Made by a program: the position numbers and the translations under genes
Shown here: positions 1 to 8,630 of the stretch, piece by piece
How positions within the stretch are numbered: the first letter of the stretch is position 1
How the letters are laid out: each line of letters starts with the position of its first letter
NCBI RefSeq assembly: GCF_000407605.1
Contig: NZ_ASWO01000005.1
Location: 62,001-126,000 of the forward strand
DNA: 64,000 nucleotides
Direction of reading: 5' to 3'
Origin: Enterococcus sulfureus ATCC 49903
GTDB taxonomy: Bacteria > Bacillota > Bacilli > Lactobacillales > Enterococcaceae
The notes under the pieces: generated by a model
What the model was told of the DNA's origin: nothing
The model's input: the letters and a program-made list of their open reading frames with translations, nothing else
Database searches by the model: none

Positions 1-22
1 AAAAAATGGAGGGTCTTTACTA

Positions 23-1003
23 ATGGAATTATTTGATAGTTTAAAATTTAGAATCGTACGTCGCGGAATCAAAATTGCGTTCCCAGAAGCAACAGATACA
101 CGTATTTTAGGAGCAGTTGCCCGTTTAAACGGAGAAGAATTGATCGAACCTGTATTGATTGGAAAACGTGAAGAAATCGAAAAAGCAGCAAAAACACGTG
201 GAATCAATATTTCAGATTTAACAATTTATGATCCAGACAACTGTGGCCGTTGGGATCAAATCGTAGAGGCATTCGTAGAACGTCGTAACGGTAAAGTAAC
301 ACGTGAACAAGCAGAAACATTACTAAAAGATGAAAACTATTTTGGTACAATGTTGACATATATGGGAATCACAGATGGTTTAGTGTCTGGTGCGATTCAC
401 TCAACAGGAGACACTGTGCGCCCAGCTTTACAAATCATCAAAACAAAACCAGGAATCAGCCGTACAAGTGGTGCGTTCTTAATGATGCGTGGGAATGAGC
501 AAGAAAAATATATCTTTTCAGATTGCGCGATCAATGTAGCACCAACACCACAAGAATTAGCTGAGATTGCTGTTGCGTCAGCTGAAACAGCACAATTATT
601 TGATATCGACCCTAAAGTTGGAATGTTGAGCTTTTCTTCAAAAGGTTCTGCTAAAGCACCTCAAGTAGATGCGACAGCAGAAGCAACAAAAATTGCCCAA
701 CAATTAGCACCAGAACTTGCAATTGATGGCGAATTACAATTTGATGCCGCTTATAGTCAAGCAGTAGCGAACTTAAAAGCTCCAGATTCAGAAGTTGCAG
801 GTCACGTAAATGTCTTTGTCTTCCCAGATTTACAATCAGGAAATATTGGCTACAAAATTGCGCAACGTTTTGGTAACTTTGAAGCAATTGGACCAATCTT
901 ACAAGGATTAAACAAACCAATCTCTGATTTATCTCGTGGATGTAATGAAGAAGATGTTTACAAATTATCAATCATTACAGCTGCACAAACATTAAACAGC
1001 TAA
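23..1003 (+). CDS. pta: Phosphate acetyltransferase (phosphotransacetylase)
   Basis: This cytosolic enzyme interconverts acetyl-CoA plus phosphate and acetyl phosphate plus CoA, feeding acetate kinase for ATP in mixed-acid fermentation. The 326 residues match the usual length of short Pta proteins. The PTA/PTB fold is visible throughout, with the conserved block around residues 122-154 (SGAIHSTGDTVRPAL, then RTSGAF). The start follows a GGAGGG Shine-Dalgarno at 8-13. It is monocistronic here, closed by a strong terminator at 1010-1043, with tsaE downstream as in other enterococci. Identification is secure. Confidence 0.97.
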   Translation: MELFDSLKFRIVRRGIKIAFPEATDTRILGAVARLNGEELIEPVLIGKREEIEKAAKTRGINISDLTIYDPDNCGRWDQIVEAFVERRNGKVTREQAETLLKDENYFGTMLTYMGITDGLVSGAIHSTGDTVRPALQIIKTKPGISRTSGAFLMMRGNEQEKYIFSDCAINVAPTPQELAEIAVASAETAQLFDIDPKVGMLSFSSKGSAKAPQVDATAEATKIAQQLAPELAIDGELQFDAAYSQAVANLKAPDSEVAGHVNVFVFPDLQSGNIGYKIAQRFGNFEAIGPILQGLNKPISDLSRGCNEEDVYKLSIITAAQTLNS

Positions 1004-1009
1004 ATCTTA

Positions 1010-1043
1010 AAAGGAAAGTTCTGAAAATGAACTTTCCTTTTTT
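1010..1043 (+). terminator. Intrinsic terminator after pta
   Basis: A perfect 12-bp stem (AAAGGAAAGTTC with GAACTTTCCTTT) and 7-nt loop is followed by a T run. It ends the pta transcript 6 bp after the stop codon. An in-frame ATG at 1027 lies inside this hairpin, so it is an unlikely start for tsaE. Confidence 0.9.
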
Positions 1044-1071
1044 CTATCACAATTTGAAAGGAAGAAAAAAG

Positions 1072-1527
1072 ATGCGTTTAGTAGGAATCGATGCATTACT
1101 AGCATTTGCGACACATGTTGGACAAGTAGCTGAAAAACAAGATGTTTTACTGTTAACAGGTGATCTAGGTGCTGGAAAAACAACTTTTACCAAAGGAATC
1201 GCTAAAGGATTAGGGATTACTCAAATGATCAAAAGTCCAACCTATACGATTATTAGAGAATATGATGGTCGCTTGCCACTTTATCATATGGATGTCTATC
1301 GGATCGTTTCGGGTTCGGATGAACTTGGATTAGAAGATTATTTTGAAGGTGATGGGCTGAGCGTAGTCGAGTGGGGACGTCAGTTAGAAGAACTGCCACA
1401 TGACTTTTTAGAGATCACATTAAAAAAAGATCCCGCAGATGAAACGGTACGTCATTTAGTATTTTCGATCGAAGGTGCGCAAGCGCAAGCGTTTTATGAT
1501 CGGATTATGGTCGCACCATGGAAGTAA
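1072..1527 (+). CDS. tsaE: tRNA threonylcarbamoyladenosine biosynthesis ATPase TsaE
   Basis: TsaE is the small P-loop ATPase of the TsaBDE complex that makes t6A37 on ANN-decoding tRNAs. The Walker A motif GDLGAGKTT is at residues 30-38, followed by the SPTY segment and the YHMDVYR block typical of the family. I start at ATG 1072 (151 residues, the normal size), which has an AAAGGAAG ribosome site. The longer reading frame from 1027 would begin inside the pta terminator. Its 3' end overlaps the following acetyltransferase by 10 nt, so the two are probably co-translated. Confidence 0.95.
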   Translation: MRLVGIDALLAFATHVGQVAEKQDVLLLTGDLGAGKTTFTKGIAKGLGITQMIKSPTYTIIREYDGRLPLYHMDVYRIVSGSDELGLEDYFEGDGLSVVEWGRQLEELPHDFLEITLKKDPADETVRHLVFSIEGAQAQAFYDRIMVAPWK

Positions 1528-2021
1528 GTTTTCGTAAAGCCATTCCTTCCGATGCTGCGAGGATCAAGGCCTTTATTTCTCAAATGAGTCAAGACAGTGA
1601 CACTGTATACTTTGACCCAGAGATAAAAGCGTTATCGCCAAAACGCTTTGCTGAACAATTAGCAGTCATTTATGACTCACCGCAACATTTATTTTTGATT
1701 GCAACGACGACAGATTGTATCGGATTGATTTCGATTCAAGCGCTTGACACACAGCGTGGTGAAGTCGGTATTGCAGTTGCAAAAACTTTTCAAAGAATGG
1801 GGATTGGATCGATTTTACTTGAAGAAGCGCTGATATGGTTTGAAGAAGAGTCAGAACTTGATCAGCTTTGTTTGAGCGTCGTTTCAAATAATACTGTTGC
1901 CATCAACTTGTATCAAAATTTTGGTTTTCAATTTGATGACACCATACAACACTATTTACCTGAAGTTCCATATGCTACACTTTCGTTTATGTCCTATAAA
2001 AAAACACGACCTTCTGCTTAA
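1518..2021 (+). CDS. GNAT family N-acetyltransferase
   Basis: This 167-residue protein has the GNAT fold. The acetyl-CoA pyrophosphate-binding stretch QRMGIGSILLEEA lies near residues 93-106, and a C-terminal NLYQNFGF motif is typical of side-chain or ribosomal-protein acetyltransferases. The substrate cannot be read from sequence. It overlaps tsaE by 10 nt without a good Shine-Dalgarno of its own, so translation is probably coupled. The same pairing occurs in related enterococci, but this is not clearly RimI, so no symbol is given. A bidirectional terminator follows at 2001-2040. Confidence 0.9.
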   Translation: MEVSFRKAIPSDAARIKAFISQMSQDSDTVYFDPEIKALSPKRFAEQLAVIYDSPQHLFLIATTTDCIGLISIQALDTQRGEVGIAVAKTFQRMGIGSILLEEALIWFEEESELDQLCLSVVSNNTVAINLYQNFGFQFDDTIQHYLPEVPYATLSFMSYKKTRPSA

Positions 2022-2040
2022 ATCAGAAGATCGTGTTTTT
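2001..2040. terminator. Bidirectional terminator between GNAT and exonuclease genes
   Basis: A near-perfect 16-bp stem (AAAACACGACCTTCTG against CAGAAGATCGTGTTTT) overlaps both stop codons and has T runs on each strand, so it serves the two convergent genes. Confidence 0.85.
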
Positions 2041-2575
2041 ATTTTGGGTAATAAGAGACAAAAGGTTTGAGTAAGGAAAGATCAAAGTGTGTCGCTTGAT
2101 GAATCAAGATCAAAGCGCAAGCACGACTGTCTTCTAATGCATCATGATGATTCAAAGAGATATTTAAATAATCGGCTACGGTATTGAGTTTATGGTTCGG
2201 CAATTTTTTATAACAGGCTCGGCTTGTTCGAACCGTATCTAGAGTTAAATACGTTGGTTGTGTGAATCCAGAATAAGCTAAACAAGCTGAAAGTACACGA
2301 TTATCAAAGGCTGCGTTATGGGCGACGATCAAACTATTTGGATTAAAATACTGTTTAATCACTGGCCACACTTGTGCAAACGTGGGGGCATCTTGCACCA
2401 TATCTGGTGTAATGTGGTGTACGTTGATCGTGTGAGGTGAAAATGGAGTATCCGGTTTGATCAATGTCGAAAATTCACCTACAATTTTATTTTCACGAAC
2501 CATTGTCAGCGCGATGGAACAGGCGCTATGTGGTTGAGAAGAAGCTGTTTCAAAATCTAGTGCTAAAAAATTCAT
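2039..2575 (-). CDS. DnaQ-like 3'-5' exonuclease (DEDDh)
   Basis: This is a free-standing 178-residue exonuclease of the DNA polymerase III epsilon/DnaQ superfamily, removing nucleotides from 3' ends of DNA or RNA. The three Exo motifs are visible: LDFETAS near residue 6 (Asp and Glu metal ligands), VAHNAAFD near residue 85, and HDALEDSRA near residue 143 with the DEDDh histidine. It lacks polymerase, BRCT or helicase domains. The ATG overlaps the TGA of the upstream exonuclease III gene, so the two nucleases form a translationally coupled operon, consistent with DNA repair. The exact role is inferred. Confidence 0.9.
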   Translation of the reverse strand: MNFLALDFETASSQPHSACSIALTMVRENKIVGEFSTLIKPDTPFSPHTINVHHITPDMVQDAPTFAQVWPVIKQYFNPNSLIVAHNAAFDNRVLSACLAYSGFTQPTYLTLDTVRTSRACYKKLPNHKLNTVADYLNISLNHHDALEDSRACALILIHQATHFDLSLLKPFVSYYPK

Positions 2576-3339
2576 GGATTTAACTCAAGGTCCAACGTCG
2601 CTTCAATTGGACAATGGTCACTTCCTAAAAGTTGCGGATACAAGTTTGCTTCTTGTAATTGTGGACGCAAGCGTTCGCTGATCACGAAGTAATCGATTCG
2701 CCATCCGGCATTGTTTTTACGCGCATTAAATCGATAACTCCACCAAGAATAGGCGCCAGTTTGTTCAGGATGCAACGCGCGATACGTATCGATATAGCCA
2801 TTTTCTAATAGTGTAGTAAATTTTTGGCGTTCCTCGATCGTAAATCCAGCATTTTTTTGATTGGTTTTTGGATTTTTTAAGTCGATTTCTTGATGTGCAA
2901 CATTTAAATCGCCACACAAGATAACGGGTTTTTGTGCATCTAATTGATTGATATAGCTTAGAAAGGCATCTTCCCATTCCATACGATAATCTAAACGTTT
3001 TAATTCGTTTTGTGAGTTTGGTGTATAACAAGTAACCACAAAGAAATTCGGATATTCTAATGTGATAACGCGACCTTCTTGATCATGTTCTGCTTGTCCG
3101 ATTCCATAAGTGACGTGTTGTGGTTCATGTTTTGTAAAAATAGCAGTTCCTGAATATCCCTTTTTTTCAGCATAGTTCCAATACTGATGATACGCTTTTA
3201 GAGGCATGTCGATTTGACCAGCTTGTAGCTTTGTTTCTTGTAAGCAGAAAAAATCAGCATCGAACGCGTCAAATACCTCCATAAAGTTTTTTTTCATTAC
3301 GGCACGTAAGCCATTTACATTCCAAGAAATAAATTTCAT
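2572..3339 (-). CDS. exoA: Exodeoxyribonuclease III / AP endonuclease
   Basis: Xth-type enzyme that nicks at abasic sites and trims 3' blocked ends in base-excision repair. Family motifs run in order: ISWNVNG at the N terminus, CLQETK (metal-binding Glu) near residue 34, GDLNVAHQEIDL near residue 142, and the catalytic SDHCPI near the C terminus. I use ATG 3339 (255 residues, like Bacillus ExoA) because it follows a good AAGGAGG site with normal spacing. An upstream in-frame ATG would overlap that site. It is the promoter-proximal gene of a two-gene nuclease operon. Confidence 0.95.
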   Translation of the reverse strand: MKFISWNVNGLRAVMKKNFMEVFDAFDADFFCLQETKLQAGQIDMPLKAYHQYWNYAEKKGYSGTAIFTKHEPQHVTYGIGQAEHDQEGRVITLEYPNFFVVTCYTPNSQNELKRLDYRMEWEDAFLSYINQLDAQKPVILCGDLNVAHQEIDLKNPKTNQKNAGFTIEERQKFTTLLENGYIDTYRALHPEQTGAYSWWSYRFNARKNNAGWRIDYFVISERLRPQLQEANLYPQLLGSDHCPIEATLDLELNP

Positions 3340-3494
3340 CTGTATTCCTCCTTGCATAGCTCTATTTTACTGAATCCTGTTTTCAAATGAAAGGCATGCA
3401 AATCTTTCTTAAGGTTTTAACAGAAATTAAGGTAAGTTTGAAGAAATCATGCTACACTATAGCAGATGCTTAAAAAAGAGAGGGAATGTACAAT

Positions 3495-4394
3495 ATGGAT
3501 AATGCAGGATTAACGATAGAATTTCCAGAAATGGAAATTTTGACGCACGAACCGTTGATGAAGTATACCTATACGAAAACAGGAGGACCGGCAGATTACT
3601 TGGTTTTCCCGAAAACACAGCACGAAGTCCAACAAATCGTGACGTATTGCACACAACATACGATTCCTTGGTTAGTTCTTGGAAATGCAAGTAATTTAAT
3701 CGTACGTGACGGAGGGATTCGTGGCGTCGTATTGATGCTGACGAAAATGACCAATATGACGATTGACCATACAACGATTCAAGTAGAAGCGGGTGCTCGT
3801 TTGATCGATGTTTCAAAAGCTGCAGGAGAGCACCAATTGACTGGTTTAGAATTTGCATGTGGGATTCCAGGAAGTATCGGCGGTGCAGTATATATGAACG
3901 CAGGCGCATACGGTGGTGAAATCAAAGATGTATTTGTTTCGTGTGATTATTTAGATGAAACAGGTACGATTCGCACCCTAACAGCAGCAGACATGGCTTT
4001 TTCCTATCGTCATAGTGCCGTTCAAGAGAAAAAAGGAATCGTCTTGTCAGTGACCTTTGAGTTACAGCAAGGTGTCGTACAAGAAATTCAAGAAAAAATG
4101 CAAGAACTTACGCGTTTACGTGAAGACAAACAGCCGTTAGAATATCCATCATGTGGTAGTGTCTTCAAACGTCCAGAAGGCCATTTTACCGGGAAATTGA
4201 TTCAAGATGCAGGGTTACAGGGGATGTGTATCGGTGGTGCACAGATCTCGACGAAACATGCAGGATTTATTGTGAATATCGATCATGCTACAGCAACAGA
4301 TTATGTGGAATTGATTGCGCATATTCAACACGTTATTTTTGAAAAATTTGCGGTTTCTCTAGAGACAGAAGTTCGGATTATCGGCGAACAATAA
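3495..4394 (+). CDS. murB: UDP-N-acetylenolpyruvoylglucosamine reductase
   Basis: This FAD-dependent enzyme reduces UDP-GlcNAc-enolpyruvate to UDP-MurNAc, the second committed step of peptidoglycan synthesis. The type II MurB layout is clear: TYTKTGGPADYLV near residue 29, LGNASNLIVRDGG (FAD binding) near residue 62, GIPGSIGGAVYMNAGAYG near residue 124, and the SCGSVFKRP catalytic serine region near residue 220. I start at ATG 3495 (299 residues) because the GAGGGA site leaves about 10 nt before it and only 1 nt before ATG 3486. It stands alone and ends at a terminator shared with the convergent ECF gene. Confidence 0.96.
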   Translation: MDNAGLTIEFPEMEILTHEPLMKYTYTKTGGPADYLVFPKTQHEVQQIVTYCTQHTIPWLVLGNASNLIVRDGGIRGVVLMLTKMTNMTIDHTTIQVEAGARLIDVSKAAGEHQLTGLEFACGIPGSIGGAVYMNAGAYGGEIKDVFVSCDYLDETGTIRTLTAADMAFSYRHSAVQEKKGIVLSVTFELQQGVVQEIQEKMQELTRLREDKQPLEYPSCGSVFKRPEGHFTGKLIQDAGLQGMCIGGAQISTKHAGFIVNIDHATATDYVELIAHIQHVIFEKFAVSLETEVRIIGEQ

Positions 4395-4425
4395 AAAGCA
4401 GTCCCAAAATGGGACTGCTTTTTAT
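4393..4425. terminator. Bidirectional terminator murB / ECF S component
   Basis: A perfect 14-bp stem (AAAAAGCAGTCCCA with TGGGACTGCTTTTT) and 3-nt loop lies between the convergent genes. Confidence 0.9.
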
Positions 4426-5057
4426 TGTTTACGTTGATAAAGTTTCAATAAAACGGTCGCGATCGCACTCGTTGCGATTCCAGCTACTAACGCTTCTGGA
4501 ATGCCTTGTGTCAAAATGATGCCATTGATTGCGGTATAGACAGCACTACCACTTTTTCCAATCAATTGTGCATATTGAGCTTGAAACAGAAAGTAGATCC
4601 CGTTCATGACTAAAATCGTGTTCGTTAACCCGCCCAAGGTTCCAGCGATAAACAATAGCACTGGTTGATAGCGTTGTTTGGTCAACTTTAATAAGGCACG
4701 ATACACATAATAAGGCACGATCCCAATCAAAATACGTGGAACAAGCGCGATGATTACAGCTTGGATACTTCCATGTTCAGCTCCAATCGGTGCAACAAAA
4801 GGCGAAAATACAAATGAAAGTGGCGTGACGATAACAGTTGAGCGAATCATACTGATAATGCCAAAACAACCGCCTAAAAATCCGCCTAATCGTGGTCCCA
4901 ATACGATGGAAGCGATAATGACTGGAATATGCATCGTTGTAGCATTGATAGGACCTAAAGGGATAAAGCCTAAGAATGGTACGGAAGCAAAAAGCAATAA
5001 AATAGCTAGAAAAAATGCAGTTAATACTAAGTCGAAGTGTTTAGATCGACGATTCAT
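4422..5057 (-). CDS. ECF transporter S component, probably for pantothenate
   Basis: This 211-residue membrane protein has about six hydrophobic helices and the small-residue-rich pattern of ECF vitamin transporter substrate-binding (S) subunits. It would work with the shared EcfA-A'-T energising module encoded elsewhere. It lies 16 bp downstream of coaC and is co-oriented with coaB and coaC. In lactic acid bacteria an S component in this position is the pantothenate transporter PanT, so pantothenate is inferred from context. The start at 5057 has a GGGGGAA site. Known: fold and family. Inferred: substrate. Confidence 0.8.
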   Translation of the reverse strand: MNRRSKHFDLVLTAFFLAILLLFASVPFLGFIPLGPINATTMHIPVIIASIVLGPRLGGFLGGCFGIISMIRSTVIVTPLSFVFSPFVAPIGAEHGSIQAVIIALVPRILIGIVPYYVYRALLKLTKQRYQPVLLFIAGTLGGLTNTILVMNGIYFLFQAQYAQLIGKSGSAVYTAINGIILTQGIPEALVAGIATSAIATVLLKLYQRKQ

Positions 5058-5073
5058 GTCACGTTCCCCCTGA

Positions 5074-5622
5074 TTATGTGTTAAGTGTTGTATCGACGGC
5101 TTCTAGTAAAGTTTCTAGCGATGCCAATGCACCACGACCGTAGTCGCCACAGGCTAGTAAAGCTTGTCTAGGAAGAATTTCATCATAGCCGATTTCTTTC
5201 AAGGAAGCAAGATTTTTTTGTGTCAAGACATGTTCGTACATAACTGTATTCATGGCGGGGGCAATTAATTTCGGTACCTCATTAGGTAAGGCCAACGCTA
5301 CAGTAGAAATCAAGTCATCTGCCATGCCGTGACTTAATTTCGCAATGGTATTGGCTGTAGCTGGTGCAACTATAAATAAATCTGCTTGTTTCGCTAGTTC
5401 AATGTGATTGATCTTTTCAGGCTGTTCTTCATCCATTACACTCGTATGGACCTTACGTTTAGATAATGCTTGAAGTGTTAGCGGTGTAATGAAAGATTGA
5501 CTACTTTGAGTCATCAAGACATCGACTTCGTATCCAGATTTGGTCAATTCATTCACTAAATCTGCTGCTTTATAAGCTGAGATACTTCCGCTGACACCTA
5601 ATACGATTCGTTTTGCGTTCAT
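5074..5622 (-). CDS. coaC: Phosphopantothenoylcysteine decarboxylase
   Basis: This flavoprotein of the HFCD family decarboxylates 4'-phosphopantothenoylcysteine to 4'-phosphopantetheine in coenzyme A synthesis. Family signatures are visible: GVSGSISAYKA at residues 9-19 (FMN binding), the catalytic histidine in NHIELA near residue 73, PAMNTVMY near residue 121, and the substrate-clamp ACGDYGRGA near residue 156. In most bacteria it is fused to CoaB. Here it is separate, 182 residues, as in streptococci and enterococci. It follows coaB by 4 bp and precedes the probable pantothenate transporter gene. Confidence 0.95.
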   Translation of the reverse strand: MNAKRIVLGVSGSISAYKAADLVNELTKSGYEVDVLMTQSSQSFITPLTLQALSKRKVHTSVMDEEQPEKINHIELAKQADLFIVAPATANTIAKLSHGMADDLISTVALALPNEVPKLIAPAMNTVMYEHVLTQKNLASLKEIGYDEILPRQALLACGDYGRGALASLETLLEAVDTTLNT

Positions 5623-5626
5623 CTAA

Positions 5627-6376
5627 TTATGCCTTCTTTCTTTTGATTATAGGGACAAGCGTGCACACGATTACGTGCGCGATTTCTGCTTTAGTATTGG
5701 CTTGCGCTAAAATTCCTTGTTCATTCACAAGATAACCTACGTGTGTAGAAGCTGTGATTTGGCTAAGGTCATTGGCTAACACAAAATCTGCTTGATTGGT
5801 TTGCTGTGCTTTTTTTGCTACAGCGATCAATTCATCTTGTTCGACTTGAACCAATAATTTAAAGCCGACTAATAGCGTAGTAGGTTGGTATTGTTTGATC
5901 AGTTGAATGACTTTGGGTGTTTTTTTTAAAATGACAGTCAAGTGATCTGTCGCCGACGAGAGTTTATTTTCTACAGGATGAGGCAATGTATCAAACCATT
6001 GTGCTGTAAAGTCTTCGTTAGGATGAGTATAGTGCCACTGGTTTAATGCTTCAAGTAATTGTGCTTGGGATAAACTCGCACTTGGCGTGAAATCACTCAC
6101 GGCCATACTATGGATTACCGCATCATAAGTATGCGTTGTCAGTAATGTTGTCATTGTCGTTACTAGATCAGCGGTATCGTGGATGGGATAGACGCTAAGC
6201 TGTTCATGAGGTGCAGGTTTTTTGGCATGTGTCGTAACGATTGCATCGACTGTAGCTTGTTGTGCTAACCATTCAGCAACGATCAAACAACCTAGCGTAC
6301 CAGTCGATTGATTGGTAATCTCGCGCACTTGATCGATTCGTTCACTTGTACCACCTAACGTAACTAAGATTCTCAT
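5627..6376 (-). CDS. coaB: Phosphopantothenate-cysteine ligase
   Basis: CoaB couples 4'-phosphopantothenate to cysteine using a nucleotide triphosphate. The N-terminal motif LGGTSERIDQVREITN and the following STGTLG are diagnostic of the DFP/CoaB domain, and the 249-residue length fits the monofunctional streptococcal-type enzyme. It begins a coaB-coaC-ECF S operon that would take up pantothenate and convert it toward coenzyme A. The start has a TAGGAGGA site. The upstream intergenic region (6377-6721) presumably carries its promoter. Confidence 0.94.
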   Translation of the reverse strand: MRILVTLGGTSERIDQVREITNQSTGTLGCLIVAEWLAQQATVDAIVTTHAKKPAPHEQLSVYPIHDTADLVTTMTTLLTTHTYDAVIHSMAVSDFTPSASLSQAQLLEALNQWHYTHPNEDFTAQWFDTLPHPVENKLSSATDHLTVILKKTPKVIQLIKQYQPTTLLVGFKLLVQVEQDELIAVAKKAQQTNQADFVLANDLSQITASTHVGYLVNEQGILAQANTKAEIAHVIVCTLVPIIKRKKA

Positions 6377-6721
6377 ATTTGTCCTCCTATGCTTGCCTCG
6401 TGTTATTTGTAATTTATTCGATGATGAATCGACTCAAATCAAGAGTCTGACTGAATGTATCTACTATCGTGTTATGATCATCAAATTTTTTTAGTGAAAA
6501 ATCAGTAAACCAAACGTATCATAACATAATTTTAGTTTTTTAACGGAAATTTTGGTTAGATTTTCGTGATTTTTTAACAAAACACAGCCTTCTAGACTTG
6601 TGTTTTTTTGAAAAAAATTCTATTCTTAAGCAGTATGTCTATCTTTGTTTAGAAAACGAATGACAGCAGACAAAGTGCATTAAATTAGAATGCAAGATCA
6701 AAGAATAGAAGGAGGAAACAA
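6377..6721. other. 345-bp divergent intergenic region, coaB / potABCD
   Basis: No coding sequence is supported. The AT-rich stretch holds several dyads: GACTC-N7-GAGTC at 6431-6447, a long-range TGTTATGAT (6470-6478) with ATCATAACA (6518-6526), AAAACACA (6579-6586) with TGTGTTTT (6599-6606) followed by T residues like a small terminator, and TGCATT-N7-AATGCA at 6676-6694 just before the potA ribosome site. They could be promoter, operator or attenuator elements for either operon. I could not assign a known riboswitch. Confidence 0.5.
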
Positions 6722-7807
6722 ATGGGGAAACCAATTATTTCATTCCAAAATGTAGTGAAACAATACGATGATGAAGTGATTTTGAAAAATGTCAATTTTG
6801 AAATAGAAGAGGGGCGTTTTTATACTTTATTAGGTCCTTCAGGTTGTGGCAAAACGACGATTTTACGAATTATTGCAGGATTTTCAGAGGCCACTAAAGG
6901 AGATGTATATTTTGAAGGAAAACGAATCAATGACGTACCGGCAAACCAACGTCAAGTCAATACCGTCTTTCAAGATTATGCTTTATTTCCACATATGAAT
7001 GTATTTGATAATGTAGCCTTTGGGTTGAAAATAAAAAAATTACCGAAAGCAGAAATTGCTAAAAAAGTAACGGAAGCCTTAAAACTGGTACAATTAGCAG
7101 GATACGAAACAAGAGAGATCAGTGAGATGTCAGGTGGACAACGTCAGCGTGTGGCGATTGCGCGTGCGATTGTCAATGAGCCAAAGGTATTGCTGTTAGA
7201 CGAACCTTTATCTGCACTTGATTTAAAGTTACGTACCGATATGCAATATGAATTACGTGAATTACAACAGCGATTAGGGATCACCTTTATTTTTGTTACA
7301 CATGATCAAGAAGAAGCGTTGGCCATGAGTGATGAAATCTTTGTTTTAAATAAAGGGAAAATCGTTCAAAGCGGTACACCAGTCGATATTTATGATGAAC
7401 CGATCAATCATTTTGTTGCTGATTTTGTGGGGGAAAGCAATATTGTGAATGGCATTATGATCGAAGACAATACAGTCGAATTTGTAGGCAAACGTTTTGA
7501 GTGTGTCGATGGCGGTATGCGGCCCAATGAACCAGTTGAAATCGTAATTCGACCAGAAGATCTGTCATTGACTACCTTAGAAAATGGAAAACTAAGTGTC
7601 AAGGTCGATACTCAACTTTTCCGTGGCGTACATTATGAAATTATCTGCTACGATGAACAAGGCAATGAATGGATGGTCCATTCAACTAAAAAAGCAAAAG
7701 AAGGTAGTCAAATCGGTCTATTTTTCGAACCAGAAGACATCCATGTCATGCGGTTCAATGAATCAGAAGAAGATTTTGATGCACGTTTAGAAAGCTACGA
7801 AGAATAG
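6722..7807 (+). CDS. potA: Spermidine/putrescine ABC transporter ATP-binding protein
   Basis: This ATPase drives the polyamine importer PotABCD at the inner face of the membrane. Walker [10 protein letters not shown] is at residues 38-46, the ABC signature [14 protein letters not shown] near residue 136, and Walker [13 protein letters not shown] near residue 157. A C-terminal TOBE-type regulatory domain extends the protein to 361 residues, normal for PotA. A GAAGGAGG site precedes the ATG. It is the first gene of a four-gene operon with a 10-bp gap to potB, and the long upstream region with dyads may regulate it. Confidence 0.95.
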   Translation: MGKPIISFQNVVKQYDDEVILKNVNFEIEEGRFYTLLGPSGCGKTTILRIIAGFSEATKGDVYFEGKRINDVPANQRQVNTVFQDYALFPHMNVFDNVAFGLKIKKLPKAEIAKKVTEALKLVQLAGYETREISEMSGGQRQRVAIARAIVNEPKVLLLDEPLSALDLKLRTDMQYELRELQQRLGITFIFVTHDQEEALAMSDEIFVLNKGKIVQSGTPVDIYDEPINHFVADFVGESNIVNGIMIEDNTVEFVGKRFECVDGGMRPNEPVEIVIRPEDLSLTTLENGKLSVKVDTQLFRGVHYEIICYDEQGNEWMVHSTKKAKEGSQIGLFFEPEDIHVMRFNESEEDFDARLESYEE

Positions 7808-7817
7808 GAGGGAGAAG

Positions 7818-8630
7818 ATGACTAAAAAACGTCCGTTGTATGCGATCCCGTATTTCTTCTGGCTGATATTATTTGTTATTGCACCAGTACTGTTGATCGT
7901 GTATCAATCGTTTTTTAATATTGATGGTCAATTTTCACTCATCAATTATCAAACGTATTTTACATCGGGGAAATATTTGACGATGACATTGAACTCAGTT
8001 TGGTACGCTTTTTTGATTACATTGTTTACATTGATCATTAGTTATCCAACAGCATATTTTTTAACAAAATTGAAACATAAAAATTTATGGCTGTTATTAA
8101 TTATTTTACCAACGTGGGTCAATTTGTTATTAAAAGCTTATGCATTTATTGGGATTTTTGGTATTCATGGAAGTGTGAATAACTTTTTAGGGTTATTTGG
8201 GATCGGACCAGAACAAATTTTATTTACCGATTTTAGTTTTTTGACGGTTGCAACCTATATTGAACTTCCCTTTATGATTATGCCGATTTTTAACGCCTTA
8301 GAAGAACTAAATCCTTCCTTGATCAGTGCAAGCCGAGATTTAGGTGCAAATTCTTTTGAAACGTTTCGTCGCGTGATTTTTCCGTTGTCGTTAAGCGGTG
8401 TAAAAAGTGGTGTTCAAGCAGTATTTATTCCATCACTTTCACTGTTCATGTTGACACGCTTAATTGGTGGAAACCGTGTGATTACGCTCGGGACAGCAAT
8501 TGAGCAACATTTCTTAGTGACACAAAACTGGGGGATGGGCTCAACGATTGGTGTCGTCTTGATCATTGCGATGTTTATCGTCATGTTCTTCACCGGTGAA
8601 TCACGTAAGGGCAAAGGAGGAAGACGATGA
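7818..8630 (+). CDS. potB: Spermidine/putrescine ABC transporter permease PotB
   Basis: A 270-residue inner-membrane permease with about six transmembrane helices and the BPD_transp_1 fold. The EAA coupling loop that contacts PotA is visible near residue 172 (SASRDLGANSFETFRRVIFPL). It pairs with PotC to form the membrane channel for polyamines. The start has a GGAGGGAG site, and the gene's TGA overlaps the ATG of potC, indicating translational coupling. Confidence 0.94.
   Translation: MTKKRPLYAIPYFFWLILFVIAPVLLIVYQSFFNIDGQFSLINYQTYFTSGKYLTMTLNSVWYAFLITLFTLIISYPTAYFLTKLKHKNLWLLLIILPTWVNLLLKAYAFIGIFGIHGSVNNFLGLFGIGPEQILFTDFSFLTVATYIELPFMIMPIFNALEELNPSLISASRDLGANSFETFRRVIFPLSLSGVKSGVQAVFIPSLSLFMLTRLIGGNRVITLGTAIEQHFLVTQNWGMGSTIGVVLIIAMFIVMFFTGESRKGKGGRR

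Noticed and set aside
651-971. Minus-strand open frame inside pta
   Set aside because: It is a leucine-rich shadow of the pta coding strand with no ribosome site.
1027-1071. Longer tsaE start
   Set aside because: This start would lie within the pta terminator hairpin and lacks a Shine-Dalgarno site.
4750-5073. Plus-strand open frame of about 107 codons
   Set aside because: It is antisense to the ECF S component gene, lacks a ribosome site and has no recognisable protein features.
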